Below are positions 41,654 through 54,449 of a stretch of DNA of 64,000 nucleotides, one piece after another. The notes under the pieces are model-generated. The model was not told the DNA's origin and ran no database searches. It saw only the letters and a list, made by a program, of their open reading frames with translations. The translations under genes and the position numbers were made by a program. The stretch comes from Torymus aiolomorphi. Lineage: Eukaryota > Arthropoda > Insecta > Hymenoptera > Torymidae. Each line of letters opens with the position of its first letter. Position 1 is the first letter of the stretch. The stretch spans positions 62,520,475-62,584,474 of the forward strand of contig CM070877.1 of the NCBI GenBank assembly GCA_036365515.1, read 5' to 3'.

Positions 41654-42211
41654 TCAATTCTGCCAACGACTAGATATTTCAGAGGGAAGCTCCTCATCCC
41701 AACTAATTTTTAGAAGCCACAACGATTGCAGGATAATCTTGGCAGTGACTACGATGGGAGCTAACCAACCCATAGGGTCAAAAAGACGAGCTATTCTAGA
41801 AAGAACAGAGCGTTTAGTAACAGACAAATCAACTGGAGTATTCTCGATGTAGAAACTGAAACAATCACTTTGAGGGTGCCAATCTATACCTAATATTGAT
41901 ACTGATGTTTCTGAGGCAAAAAGCGAGATCGAATCAGAAGCTAACATATTCGGGGGCAAGCTAGCAAGTACTTCTGGTGTGTTTGAAGTCCACTTACGAA
42001 GATTAAAGTGACCTCGTTTAAAAAGTTGAATTAACTCTTCCTGCTTCTGCGAAGCTTTCTCTAGAGAGTGAGCACCACAAAGTAAATAATCCGAATACAT
42101 TTCTGAACGAACGGCTTCAGCTGCTATTGGATAAGTTTTGCCGTAGTCTTCGGCAAGTTTCAGAAGCGTGCGTATGGCTAGAAAAGGTGAACAAGCCAAG
42201 CCATACGTCAC
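41654..42211 (-). pseudogene. pol: BEL/Pao reverse transcriptase, palm to thumb
   Basis: The frame starts MTYGLACSPFLAIRTL (motif B). The catalytic motif C reads YSDYLLCGA where the family has YVDDLL, so the second Asp is Tyr. Downstream are FNLRKWTSN and LGIDWHP, then RIARLFDPMGWLAPI, all typical of BEL/Pao. It ends in a stop at 41654 just before the RNase H frame. The Asp-to-Tyr change should abolish polymerase activity. Confidence 0.88.
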
Positions 42212-42256
42212 GGTAGTCAGGCGGTAAGTGTGAACAGGTTCATCCTTATTGAAACG

Positions 42257-42559
42257 CTATAAGACTGACTCGTAGGATTGATCAGATTGTTCGACACCAA
42301 TCTGACGAAACATTTTCTCCACGTCGGCTGAAAGAGCGACCTTGTACCTACGCCAAGCACAGATCAACGCGACGGGATTTTGAAGAAGATTAGGGCCAAT
42401 GTGTAGAAGGTCATTAACCGAAATTCCTAATTTGCTCTTGCTCGAGCCGTTAAACACAGTACGCAATTTGGTCGTCGTACTGGTTTCCTTCCATACACCG
42501 TGATGTGGTAAGAAGGCTTGATTCTTAGGAAATGAATCTAAATCAGTGGTAAGAGTCAT
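42257..42559 (-). pseudogene. pol: BEL/Pao reverse transcriptase, fingers and motif A
   Basis: Contains FLPHHGVWKETSTTTKLRTVFNGS (RT fingers; family form ends RVVFDGS) and ALSADVEKMFRQIGV with the motif A Asp. A stop or frameshift follows at about 42257, before the motif B frame. Another lesion lies upstream at about 42626, where the gag-protease frame stops. Confidence 0.88.
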
Positions 42560-42625
42560 ATGACCTAAGTCAATGTACTCTTTGATGAATTCAATATACG
42601 CTGTTTTCAGCTTTTCGTCCTTAGT

Positions 42626-44830
42626 TTAGTTAGCTTCAAGACGATTGAGAGCGCGTAAAGCGGCAGAATATGAGCCTTCGAGGTGAGCAGAGCTCAGAGT
42701 TTCTCGATCCTTCCAAGGCAGACTTACTATGTACCGACCCGACTTATCCTGTCGAGTGGTTTTTTGATAAAAATCCTCGCACGCTTGTTCGTCAGGTGAA
42801 TAAGATTTTTTGTCGACAGGTATTTCCTCCGCCCTCCAAAAATCTTGTACGAGCTCCAAAAGTTTGGCTTCATGCTCGCAGCTGTTCGAACCATGAAGAG
42901 ATATTGATTCTAGCCCTAGTTCTGAAGTTGAAGAAGAGAGATTACCTGTCAAGAGCCATCCAAGTTTGGAACTAAGTGCTATCGGCTGAAGACTTTGGCC
43001 CTTAACTATTTGATTTTCAATGATTTGCGCATAAAAGCTAGCGCCGAGTAGAATATCGATACGTGAAGGTTCGAGATACTTGGGGTCTGCTAGTTGCAGC
43101 CCTCTTAAGTATTCGAAATTTGTATTACCCTCTACGACGGGAGGCTTATACGACGAGAGTTTTGGCAAGACTATCGAGTCAACCTTTAGAGAGAAGGTTG
43201 AATCAAAATGAGGTTGTATAGAAAGACAAGCTACCTTAGAAGATACAGCAGCTGTCTTTTCGCCTATACCTTGAATGTGCGTATGACTGGTTCTACAATC
43301 TAATGAGAGCAAGTTACACAAGGCTTGTGTAACAAGTGAGATTTGAGATCCGGGGTCGATGAGCGCACGAACTAGAATTTTGGTTCTGTTAGGACCAAGG
43401 GCATTAACCCTAGCGGTAGCTAAAAGTACTCCAGTACTCTTAGTACTTACTCCACTATTAAGGGAGACTGACTGTAAGGCAAGTTGAAAGTCATTGGAAA
43501 CGACAACGTTGCTACAGTTTGGGTTAGTGGTGCCGGGCACGGAGTCAATCTGATCAGTCTGCGGCGAACTGATTATTTGACTGCTGTCAGTCTGCACCAA
43601 AGTGTGATGCTTAGATTTACAAAGAATGCATCGGTACGTGGAAGTACAATTTCTAACGTTGTGCTTCCCTAAACAATTGTAACAAAGATTAGAGGATTTG
43701 ATCAATTCCTTTCGCTCAGGAATCGTTTTATTGAGAATTCGTTCACATCTGTTCGTAAAATGAGTTTGATTGCAAATCGAACATCTCTTCTTTGATGTGT
43801 TCGAAGATGAAGTTTGATGTGAAAAAACCGACTGAGCATTGTCATGCTCTGGCTTACGTAATTTTGAGTTGGGTGATGAAGTTTTAGGGTTATTGTTCGA
43901 AGAGGTTCTAGTACCGGCTTCGATGGCCTCTAGAGTGAGTGTTTGACTTCGAAGAAATGCTTGAAGTTGTTCCATTGTCGGAGGATCAACACTATCACCT
44001 AGATGCTTCCCCCATTCTTTACGAGTATTTAAATCAAGCCAATTCAGCGTAAAATGAACGATTAAATCACTACCTAAAGAAGCAGCTCTATTTAGAGAGG
44101 TCAGACTAGCGATGGGATTGAAAATTTCCCTATAAATCCGTTTGATTTCCGACCGAGAATCTGCCTTCATTGATTTAACTGAGAAAATTTCTGAAATGTG
44201 AGAACTAACAATGCGACGTTGATTCTCGTAATATTCGATTAAAGCTGTCCACGCTCGGTCATAGTTGTCACCAGAAATGGGAAGAGATTTAATTTTCTCA
44301 AGTGCTTCACCTTTAAGGTGAGTGCCAAGATAATGCAATTTCAAAACAGGCGTTAAGTCTTCGCGACGATGTATGACTGAGCAAAAGACATCCCTAAAAT
44401 TCTCCCAGTCAGAGAATTTACCTGAAAATTTTGGCATATGAATTTTTGGCAACGATTGAAACGAAACGTTCGTAGGTCGAGCAGTGCTGGTAGGCACTGG
44501 CTCAACAGTCAAATTTGAAGATCCTTGAGCGGCATCTCTAGTTTCAAAAGTTTCTAAGTAATCAAGAAAGTCTCTTCTGCGGAGGTAAAAGCTATCCTCA
44601 ACCAGATCAAAGAGATTAGTTGTAAAATAGGCGTAATCTAGATCAATATCCTCGACGAGCATAAGTTTCTCGTGATTTACCCGAAACGACGTAAAATTAG
44701 TTTTGAGTCCGGTTAGACATGATTTTGCATAACCTTTCGTCATATTATCTTTACTCTTAGATTTGAAATTTTTAAAGGAGTTTGTAATGTTAGCTTGGAG
44801 TGCCATTTGCTTAGCATGAAACGCCTCCAT
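42626..44830 (-). CDS. gag: BEL/Pao gag and protease
   Basis: An intact 734-residue frame. The first third is helical. It is followed by the DUF1759 region (LPKIHMPKFSGKFSDWENF) and a zinc knuckle, CYNCLGKHNVRNC (43645-43684), with a second Cys/His cluster CILCKSKHH. The aspartic protease region (DUF1758) has ALIDPGSQISLV, Asp at residue 492. The family usually has Asp-Ser-Gly, so Pro replaces Ser here. The end leads towards RT (KSYSPDEQACEDFYQ). The start ATG at 44830 is followed by MEAFHAKQMALQ. Confidence 0.9.
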   Translation of the reverse strand: MEAFHAKQMALQANITNSFKNFKSKSKDNMTKGYAKSCLTGLKTNFTSFRVNHEKLMLVEDIDLDYAYFTTNLFDLVEDSFYLRRRDFLDYLETFETRDAAQGSSNLTVEPVPTSTARPTNVSFQSLPKIHMPKFSGKFSDWENFRDVFCSVIHRREDLTPVLKLHYLGTHLKGEALEKIKSLPISGDNYDRAWTALIEYYENQRRIVSSHISEIFSVKSMKADSRSEIKRIYREIFNPIASLTSLNRAASLGSDLIVHFTLNWLDLNTRKEWGKHLGDSVDPPTMEQLQAFLRSQTLTLEAIEAGTRTSSNNNPKTSSPNSKLRKPEHDNAQSVFSHQTSSSNTSKKRCSICNQTHFTNRCERILNKTIPERKELIKSSNLCYNCLGKHNVRNCTSTYRCILCKSKHHTLVQTDSSQIISSPQTDQIDSVPGTTNPNCSNVVVSNDFQLALQSVSLNSGVSTKSTGVLLATARVNALGPNRTKILVRALIDPGSQISLVTQALCNLLSLDCRTSHTHIQGIGEKTAAVSSKVACLSIQPHFDSTFSLKVDSIVLPKLSSYKPPVVEGNTNFEYLRGLQLADPKYLEPSRIDILLGASFYAQIIENQIVKGQSLQPIALSSKLGWLLTGNLSSSTSELGLESISLHGSNSCEHEAKLLELVQDFWRAEEIPVDKKSYSPDEQACEDFYQKTTRQDKSGRYIVSLPWKDRETLSSAHLEGSYSAALRALNRLEAN

Positions 44831-46415
44831 TTTGAAATCAAGTTAAATTAGACTAGTACTAAATTTGACTATTTAAACTTTGGTAGTGAGTTAACTATTC
44901 TTGCCCACTCGAGAGTAGAACAAGAAATAGTGAGAGTTATTACAACTAAGTCTTAACCTAGATTATAATACTTATGCTAGTATGTACGTGACGATGCGCT
45001 TGACGATGCAACGTTGAATGCGTCTGCTAATGTTCCCACGGTGAGTCAGCTGATGATGGCACTGCGGTGGCTGTACGGCATCAAGGCTCCTACTGTCGGT
45101 AAATGCAGCTATCCCTGCAGCGTAGTCAGCTTTTGAATCAGGAACGTGTCCAGATGAAGGTCAGCAGTCGATATTGAAATCACGATGAATTGTCATCAAG
45201 CCGCAATAAACTGCAAGGTCCAGTAACATAAGTATTACCTAAGACAAAAAATTACATTCAATTTCATCAAGACTAGTTTCAAAGACTACAAGTTAAATTT
45301 AAAATAACCTTAAACTCAATTAAATAGTTCTACTTTCAATCAAACGCACTTGAGTTTTAACTAAGTATGCTTAATTTCGTTAAATCGGTATGACGAGTGA
45401 AGAGACTAGAATGAACTAGACGACGAGTCGCACATAATAAAGTTAAATAAAATTGGAACGATACGTGTGTCCAAGTATTAGGACGAAGCATCCGAGCGCA
45501 ATCCTAGCGCGGTGCAGGTGGGCTCAACCGGCTGGACCGAGCGAAGCAGATGGACTCGTCCATGTACAGCTCTGTTCCGCTGACGCGCCCCCCTGGCTTC
45601 TGAAAATGGACTCGTCCCCTCCAATTATGCTTGGTGACGACGTACGTGGCGTCCTGGACGTAACGCGTCCTTATGGTCATCCTCTTGAAGATGTCTCTTC
45701 CTCCTTCGTGGAAAGTTCCCTTTATGCCCGGTGAACGCCTCGCTCCTCGGTGCTGTAGCGAGCGATGTCCACGTGGGTACTCCGTGGCTTGACTCGTGTG
45801 AGCCCCGTAGCGTGTAGGCTCCACGCGGGTACTCCTTGGCTTGACTGATGTGGACCCCGTAGCGTGTACGCTCCACGCGGGTGGTCCGTGAATTGAGAGG
45901 CGTAAACCCCTTTTCGAATCGTTGCAATAGCAATGATCATCGTACGATCGCGATGATTCTAGAGCTGGCTCCACTGTGGCTCTGACGAGAAAGTTGCCAC
46001 TTGTTGCTTTTGACTGCAACAAGATGGCTGCCAATCACTGTACGAACGCGGTGATTCTAGAGCTGGCTTAACCGTGGCTCTTGGCGACGTCTTGGAGTCG
46101 GTAGACACGCACACTCCAAGGCGCTTTCAGAAATGGGGAGAATAGCAATTGGTGTGCTATTTCCCCTAGGAAGCCTTAGAGATTGGCTTCCGAGTGCACA
46201 CGACGGCGAATTAACGAAAGAGAGAGAGACAGCAACGTACGCGCGAAGTCGTCATGTGGGCACATGCGACTGTTTCGGCTCTCACGACCACGAACACTTT
46301 AGATGCGTACCTGAAAGAAAAAGTGACTATCTCTAAGCCATTCGAGAGTGGACGTAGAAGATAGGAAAAGTTTTCTTCATCGATGTGGCCGTGGCGATGT
46401 TGATGATCTCCCACG
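44831..46415 (-). other. BEL/Pao leader with tandem repeats
   Basis: About 1.6 kb of leader between primer site and gag. Around 45766-45900 a 57-bp unit (CCACGCGGGTACTCC.TGGCTTGA) is repeated about three times. ACGCGGTGATTCTAGAGCTGGCT and a near copy occur at about 45947 and 46048. Frames in it show no domain. Confidence 0.75.
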
Positions 46416-46433
46416 ATCCGGCTCGAAGGACCA
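46416..46433 (-). other. Primer-binding site, tRNA-Tyr type
   Basis: The plus strand reads ATCCGGCTCGAAGGACCA, the 3' end of insect tRNA-Tyr including CCA. It starts two bases inside the right (5') LTR boundary, as expected for first-strand priming. Confidence 0.88.
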
Positions 46434-46435
46434 AA

Positions 46436-46762
46436 TGTTTTGTGTTGTAATTGAATGGGATCGTGGACTGAGAGGTTCTTCAAATAAATAACTTCCGTGT
46501 GGAGATTAAATGTAGCTTTATTTTGGTCGATTCCGTCGTGCCTCTGGGCGTATAGTCATTGCTGTCTCTCTGCCGTCGCGTGCTGAACTGGAGCCGGCCG
46601 GCGCTGCGAAGTGCCGTCGGCGTGCCTTGGTAGTTGGAGGGGCGGTAAGAGAGGACCGCGTGGAGAGCGCTGAATAGCTGCGCACCTGCGGGAGCCGAAT
46701 ATCGCCTTATATGGCGTGATGACGTCAGCGTCTCGAATGTTCGAGGCGTTGGATCGCCAACA
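46436..46762 (-). repeat. BEL/Pao 5' LTR
   Basis: 327 bp, TG...CA, followed on the right by ACCAT. Confidence 0.95.
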
Positions 46763-46767
46763 ACCAT

Positions 46768-47029
46768 TAATATACATCTTTAAATAATTTTCTAATGATT
46801 TTTCAAAATTTTTCAAAATTGATTGGAGGTATATTTTCAAAATCTACTGCACTTATGCAGTGTAGATACATATAGAGAAGATCTCCACCAAAATTGAGCT
46901 CATTTGGTCGAGGCATTCCAGTGCAGCGCTACGTGCCCTAAGGTGATATGCAAAAATTGGTAAATTGTGTCAAAATTTTAAATATATGACCTTAAAAGAT
47001 AATTAAAGAGTAAATCAAAGTGAACTGGC
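46768..47029. other. AT-rich Helitron body without readable motif
   Basis: Lies between the LTR and the helicase relic. The hairpin-like CTACTGCACTTATGCAGTGTAG occurs at about 46843-46864, longer than one turn, but no coding signal is seen. Confidence 0.4.
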
Positions 47030-47790
47030 ATTTAAACAATCGCTTTTTAATATTGGAGATGGAATATATTCAAGTAATTTTGAAAATTACAATGAAGCCA
47101 TTGAAGTACCAAATTAAATATTATGTACTAATAATAATATTATTTCTGAAATTTATGGTGATATTATTGATGCAAATGATATACATATTCAAGACAAAGT
47201 AATATTTATTGCTTCAAAAAATGTAGATGTTTTAAATATAAACAATGAAATTTTATCTAAAATAAAAGGAGAAGTTGAAGAATATATTAGTATAAATTCA
47301 GCGCAAGATGATAATAATGAAAATTTCGATTATACTCTACGACTGAATTTATAAAATTTATTGACCCCAAATGGACTTCATCCACGTAAATTGCAATTAA
47401 AAGTGGGCATTATTATAATATTACTAAGAAACATAAATTTAAATGATGGTATTTGTAATGGAACGCGATTGATAGTAAAGAAATGTTGCAATTTAGTATT
47501 TTTGCAGAAAAATTAAGTGTCAGTAAAAATGGCATTAAGGTTCTATACCACGCATTGATTTGTCTCTATTTAAAGAAGAAATTCCTTTTAGAATAACAAG
47601 ATGTCAATTTCCAGTTAGATTAGGCTTTGCAATGACAATATATCTACCGGTCAAACAATTAAAAATGTTGTAGTGTATCTTCCATCTCCTGTTTTTAGCC
47701 ATGGACATTGTATGTTGGCTCTTTCGAGAGTGTCATCCAAATGAAATTTTAGATGAATCATATGCCAAAAATGTTGTTTATCATGAAGTT
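47030..47790 (+). pseudogene. Helitron Pif1-like helicase, carboxyl part, heavily decayed
   Basis: Reading across frames, the ordered blocks of the helicase end are visible: IGDGIYS; ISEIYGDIIDANDI; IASKNVDVLNINNEILSKI; KGEVEEYIS; LTPNGLHPRKLQLKVG; LLRNINLNDGICNGTRL; VVYLPSPVFSHGHCMLALSRV. These correspond to helicase motifs IV to VI, with GHCMLALSRV being motif VI. Many frameshifts and stops show great age. The ATPase motifs I-III are missing. Confidence 0.8.
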
Positions 47791-49461
47791 TTATAAAAAA
47801 TAGTTACAGCAATAAGTTACACGAGTAGATCTCTGAGAAAAAAATTGTAGAGGGATGGTGTAAAGTTGGTCTTGAAGGTCGCAAACAATGCTACATTGTT
47901 TTGTAGAAAAGATTAACAAAAAAATTGTTTTTACTTTGTTTTTTAAGATATCTCAAAAATCTTATACCTAATGATATCTCCAAATTCAGACATGGTGGAC
48001 GAATTCTGACCTCGGAATCATACTTAGAGGGCCAAAATACACCGAGATATGACAGTCCGATCTAAAGTACAGAACCTTTTGTTTTTTTTGTGTTATCATT
48101 CGAGTCTGAAAAGATCGATGGCTCCCTTGTACAGGAATAGAACCTTCTTTTGCTTGAAAGGAGGATAGGGGATCAAACATCGCGATTTGTCATTTTCTCA
48201 AAATAAGTCGGTGAATTGTGTAATATAATACGTTGGAAATGCTCGATTGGCCATTCGCCTTTTAGATAGGAAAACGGCTTTTTCATGTACGAATTAAAAA
48301 AAAAGTATTTTTTCAATTAAAATAATATTATATAGTCCTGTAATTCTTATAATTAATTATAAATATTTACATTCTTAGTCTCTTCGTATCAACATGAAAA
48401 TAAATTTATTTAAAAACTTATTCTACACAAATGCCAATGTCAAGAGAGGTTTCTGCAATAAATTTACAGAAAGTGTATTTTTAAAATTTTTTTAACATTA
48501 TTTTATTATAGTTGTACATCCATAATTATTAAAAAGGCTAATTTTTCCGTTTTTTAGCTTGGGGAGGGGGTAGAACACATTTTTTTTTCAAAATCTTAGT
48601 GGCAAACTAGTTTTGGAGTCAGAAGACAACGTTTTTTAGGTAAAGCGAATGATAAATTCAGAAATGAAGGTTTTACGCTACATCCTAATATCCACATTAG
48701 TCATTCAAGTGCTTTTGTATCCGTATGTTTTTAATACACTTAATGTGTGTATTTTTAATACACATACATGTGATTATTATATACTGAGGTAAACGGTAAA
48801 CGTAGAATGTCTTGAGAAATCCAAAATCCAGAATACATGTTACCAAGCCAGTAGCTCTATGGCCAATTTATTTAAAAAATGCTTATAACAGCAACACTTC
48901 TACTGATCTTCTATTACCCTTTGATAAGGTGAGCTATTTCACTTCTCCTTGATTATTCTTTTTCACATTCAACATAACTCAATAAAAAGAACACGACTCA
49001 TAAATATTGATTATAGTGCATAACTCGTTTGTCTTCAAAAAATAAGATGTCAATTATATCATTGAGGTTCAGTCGATGATTGATAATAACAGCTTTCTGG
49101 CAGAAGGAAAGGTCCTAATGTTTTTCTGTTCAATAACATATCTTCGCTTTCTTTAAAAGTTGACTAGAATTTTTGGCGCGCTACGCGCACCTTCAATGTT
49201 GCTGCATACTTTTGAGTCGACTACCATAGTTATGCAACGTAAATCATAACGTAAATAAATTTTTAATGTATTGTTAATTTATTTTGATAACGTGTTGTTA
49301 ATTCTGGATACATGATACAACAAACCTATTATTCCATTTAGGTGATTCCGTATTTATGTAACTATTCATGATGTAACTGTACTCTGATTTCGTTATAACA
49401 CAGGCAAATAGATTTCCAATATGGCCGATAGAGGAGAGCATCGGAAATAAAAAACATAGAC
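47791..49461. other. AT-rich DNA without genes
   Basis: Nothing supportable is seen. Confidence 0.5.
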
Positions 49462-49895
49462 TTAGGGAACAGTTGACAGTGGAGAGGGTACTAAGCACGG
49501 GTGCAGTGTGTATGTCTTACTATTTACACTTAATGTATTTTCTTTAATTGATCTTTGCATATTATGCCTATTTCGATCATAGCCAGGTTTCAAACTAAAT
49601 AATAATTGTAATTCAGGTTTGTTATTATTACCCGATAATTCACGTTGTTGCTCTATTTTTTCATAACTTGGCAAAGAAATTATATTTTCTTATCATTTGC
49701 TCTAAACTAAAAATTATTTCTCTGCCAGATTCTAAATGGGCCGCAATTTATAATCTATAGCTTCTTGAGGATCTACAATAAAAAGTTGACAATATTGAGG
49801 ATCATCACTCTCAGATCGATATAAAGCCTCATTTATTTGGTAATAAATTTGCACTTGTGTCTTGAACATTACGGAGTTTTCCATATTGCAGGAAG
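49462..49895 (-). pseudogene. Second Helitron protein fragment
   Basis: Two minus-strand frames carry Helitron blocks in order: MFKTQVQIYYQINEALY, then YCQLFIVDPQEAIDYKLR; after a break, ELSGNNNKPELQLLFSLKPG and DRNRHNMQR. They correspond to the region between the zinc-finger domain and the Rep domain. A (CT)n microsatellite abuts the upstream side. The 70-residue tail after NMQR does not resemble the family. Confidence 0.65.
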
Positions 49896-49900
49896 ATAAA

Positions 49901-51915
<2,015 letters not shown>

Positions 51916-52205
51916 CTGATGTGTTGTAGGAGATGGATATAAGGTTGACGATTGATTATATCGGTGATCCCAGGGGGATGGAGCATGTACCAAGGAGTTT
52001 AGATTATTCTGACCAGCAGATCTAGTATTCTGTTGATTGTTCCATTGCTGACTACTAGTTATTCCAATTGCTGATGTCACAGGTATGGCAGTAGTTGCTT
52101 GATTTTGTTGAGTTTGCTGGTGTTGCTGAGCTTGCGATTGCTGGGTTGGGTAGGCCATTCGCACAGCATTTCCACTCGAATATTGATTATTTCCAGTTGA
52201 CCACC
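51916..52205 (-). CDS. Internal exon of a host gene, Gln/Asn/Ser-rich
   Basis: On the minus strand the sequence is bounded by an acceptor TTTACTTTTAG (ending 52206) and a donor CAG|GTAAAT (51915). It is open throughout: two bases, then 96 codons. It encodes WSTGNNQYSSGNAVRMAYP followed by a Gln-rich run (QQSQAQQHQQTQQNQ), an Ile/Thr stretch and SPWDHRYNQSSTLYPSPT. This composition is typical of disordered regions of insect transcription or RNA-binding regulators. I cannot name the gene. Neighbouring exons are not recognised, so introns on both sides would be long and filled with repeats. Confidence 0.65.
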
Positions 52206-53060
52206 CTAAAAGTAAATCAATATGAAATGCAAAAATAATATGGAACTTAATTTATATGATCTCATTTAATGGCATTTAAATATTCAGAAAACAGGTAACA
52301 TTTTAATCTGTTCCCAACAGTTTTTGCTATAAACCAATGTGCTGCAAACACCGTAGTAGAAAATTTTGAAAGAAATTTTTTTTCTAAATGGAGAATAGGG
52401 ACGAACATTTTCTACCGTATAGTTGCAAATTCATTCTAGAGTATAATAACGAAATAAGATCTTTTTTTGAAATTCTGAGCTTGTTAAAAATTGTCTAAAA
52501 AGGTCCATGTTTGAGAATGCTATAATGTTAATGAGAACATGCTGTGGGTGTTTACAAAATAAATTGAGAGGCAAACACTTGAGTAAATTTAACCACAACA
52601 TATTGTAAAAAGTCAAAAAACTATAATCACTATTACATATGTACAATTGATTTACATAATATTCGATGGAACAGTTGTTTTAAAAGATTGCTATAGAGGA
52701 TATGTGTAAATGTCACAAAATTATGTTTGAGGTTATAAGTGTTCCAATAAACAGTTGAATGTAAGAGTGTTTATGGTTGAGTTTTCCTGTGTGAGTGTAG
52801 ATAAGTTTTGCTTATGGATACCGTTGAGTCCCGCCGTGAATGCACTGCTTGCTCAAATTTAGCCAACCAAATATCATTGATTTGTTGGGGTGTGAGAGTT
52901 GCCGAAAATTCCATGTGCAGAGTACATTAACGTGTATTACCACTGCTTACGTGTATAAAAAAGGGCTGTGCGTGTGTGAGATGTTACCTTGGCTTCACAG
53001 CGATTATATTAATCCGGAAGGTGTGAGAAAGCCGATAGCGATGCACAGCCGATGATACAG
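52206..53060. other. AT-rich DNA, probable intron
   Basis: No supportable gene. Confidence 0.4.
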
Positions 53061-53460
53061 AAGCAGGTTGAGTTGCGTCAGATGAGAAAAGCCAGTGAAG
53101 TTTCTTCGCGAGAATAGCCGTCAAATGCAGTAGAAGTTGCGTGAGATGTTGCCTCGTGGTGCGCTCGAAACATCGAGCGCTGGTGAGAAGAGGCCGAATG
53201 AGTAGCCCACGCAGCCTCGTGGCTAGCTAGATGCAGAGTGCCGGTGAGAACATTCCGTTTGAGAAGCACTGCCGTATGCAAATCACATGTGAGACACTGC
53301 TGAATGAGAATATGCCGTGCGAGACAACGCCGTGTGAGATGCCGATGCTGAGAGAGAGAGTGACCACACTTGAGTCGATCTACTGAGAATAACCGAAGTA
53401 CCGTGAGTTTCTTCACGAGGCGGACCATAACCGAGAGTGAGTTTTAGAGATTTTGACTGA
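53061..53460. repeat. Degenerate minisatellite of GTGAGAnnnTGCCG units
   Basis: TGAGA recurs every 13-35 bp together with GCCG (for example TGCCGTGCGAGACAACGCCG near 53310). The unit is too diverged for an exact count. Confidence 0.5.
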
Positions 53461-53730
53461 GAACATCCGTCTTCTTCCTCGCTGAACTTGTCACCGAGGC
53501 GAGAGTCAAATCAGCGTCTCTCTCATTTACATGTGGAAGAGTGAGAGAGACAGCATGAGTTCGTGTGCACCGCGATAGTCAGTACAACGTCTCAGCTGTT
53601 CCGCAACGACGCTGCGCTGTGCTGCCGCGCCGCGGCGACGTAACGGCTATCTCGACTATATAGCCTATATGCGTTCGCTCACACAACATGGCGGAAAAAC
53701 GCATGCGGCCCGCGTGACTGCGAGCGCTCC

Positions 53731-53812
53731 CTGTGTGTGTGTGTGTGTGTGTGTGCGTGCGTGCGTGTATACACAGATATATATATATATATACACACAC
53801 ACATATCTCTAA
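53731..53812. repeat. (TG)n / (TA)n / (CA)n compound microsatellite
   Basis: TG, then TA at 53776-53791, then ACACAC, directly before the GGGTTTAT/GCCCG repeat copy 3. Confidence 0.9.
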
Positions 53813-54030
53813 AGGGATTTATAAAGCCCGTTTTTTTATATAAAGGGGTTTATCGAGCCCGATTTTGATTATGCAGCCCGGGCCTCATAATATTTCTAAA
53901 TATAGGGGTTTATGCGGCCCGACCTAGAGTCTATAACCCCAGGGTCCATTATTTCTTTAGTCACTTGCCATAGGGAACTCGGCTGTAGGTACTAATATAC
54001 AGGATTGGGCCTCATAAACCCCGATAAACA

Positions 54031-54035
<5 letters not shown>
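53805..54035 (+). repeat. GGGTTTAT/GCCCG repeat family, copy 3
   Basis: About 230 bp, the inverse of 27735-27965 with few differences (shared CTAGAGTCTATAACCCCAGG and AGTCACTTGCCATAGGGAAC). A (TA)n tract follows at 54033-54125. Confidence 0.8.
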
Positions 54036-54110
<75 letters not shown>

Positions 54111-54128
54111 TATATATCTATATATATG
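54033..54128. repeat. (TA)n microsatellite
   Basis: Long TA run directly after repeat copy 3. Confidence 0.95.
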
Positions 54129-54449
54129 GATCGTGCGTACTTTCTGCTACTGCTAGCCCTGAGACTGCGGACTGCGCGGCGTGTACGCGTGTGTCCATAG
54201 TGTGTGATGCCAACAATCGCATCGTCTAGCTCCCGGCGACCCCAGCAATGACAGCGGCTGCTGTAGTACCTACGCCGCCCTCGTAAATGTTATCACTTTC
54301 AGCGTGTTCGCCGGTTGCTGATAATTCGTCGGAGATTGGAAAGCAGTGTGTCAACGGCAATAGCAGATTTGGTAAGCCCTTTCTGGTTCCTAACCTCTCT
54401 GATGGGTGAGCTGATGGTACTTTTTCTTGTTGCAGGTATCTGTGGTAGC

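Larger units (their letters stand above)
39075..46762 (-). mobile_element. Complete BEL/Pao LTR retrotransposon
   Basis: Two 327-bp LTRs (39075-39401 and 46436-46762) start TG, end CA and differ at about eight positions by eye. The 5-bp target duplication is ACCAT (39070-39074 and 46763-46767). Transcription is on the minus strand. The primer site adjoins the right LTR and a purine-rich tract adjoins the left LTR. The gag-pol region is complete in layout but has frameshifts or stops between RT segments and a changed RT motif. Confidence 0.95.
37320..47790 (+). mobile_element. Degenerate Helitron, split by BEL/Pao element
   Basis: Three plus-strand pieces in the correct order carry Helitron protein signatures: an amino-terminal zinc-finger region (37326-37658), a short linker piece (38940-39074) and a Pif1-type helicase end (47030-47790). 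The BEL/Pao element at 39075-46762 lies between the second and third pieces. Ends of the Helitron (TC... and ...CTRR with hairpin) were not identified. Confidence 0.65.

Noticed and set aside
45453..46034. Overlapping frames of 70-180 residues in the BEL/Pao leader
   Set aside because: Repeat-derived, on both strands, no domain, and located between primer site and gag.
52840..53055. 71-residue Cys-containing frame
   Set aside because: No splice context, promoter or family resemblance, and it leads into the degenerate minisatellite.
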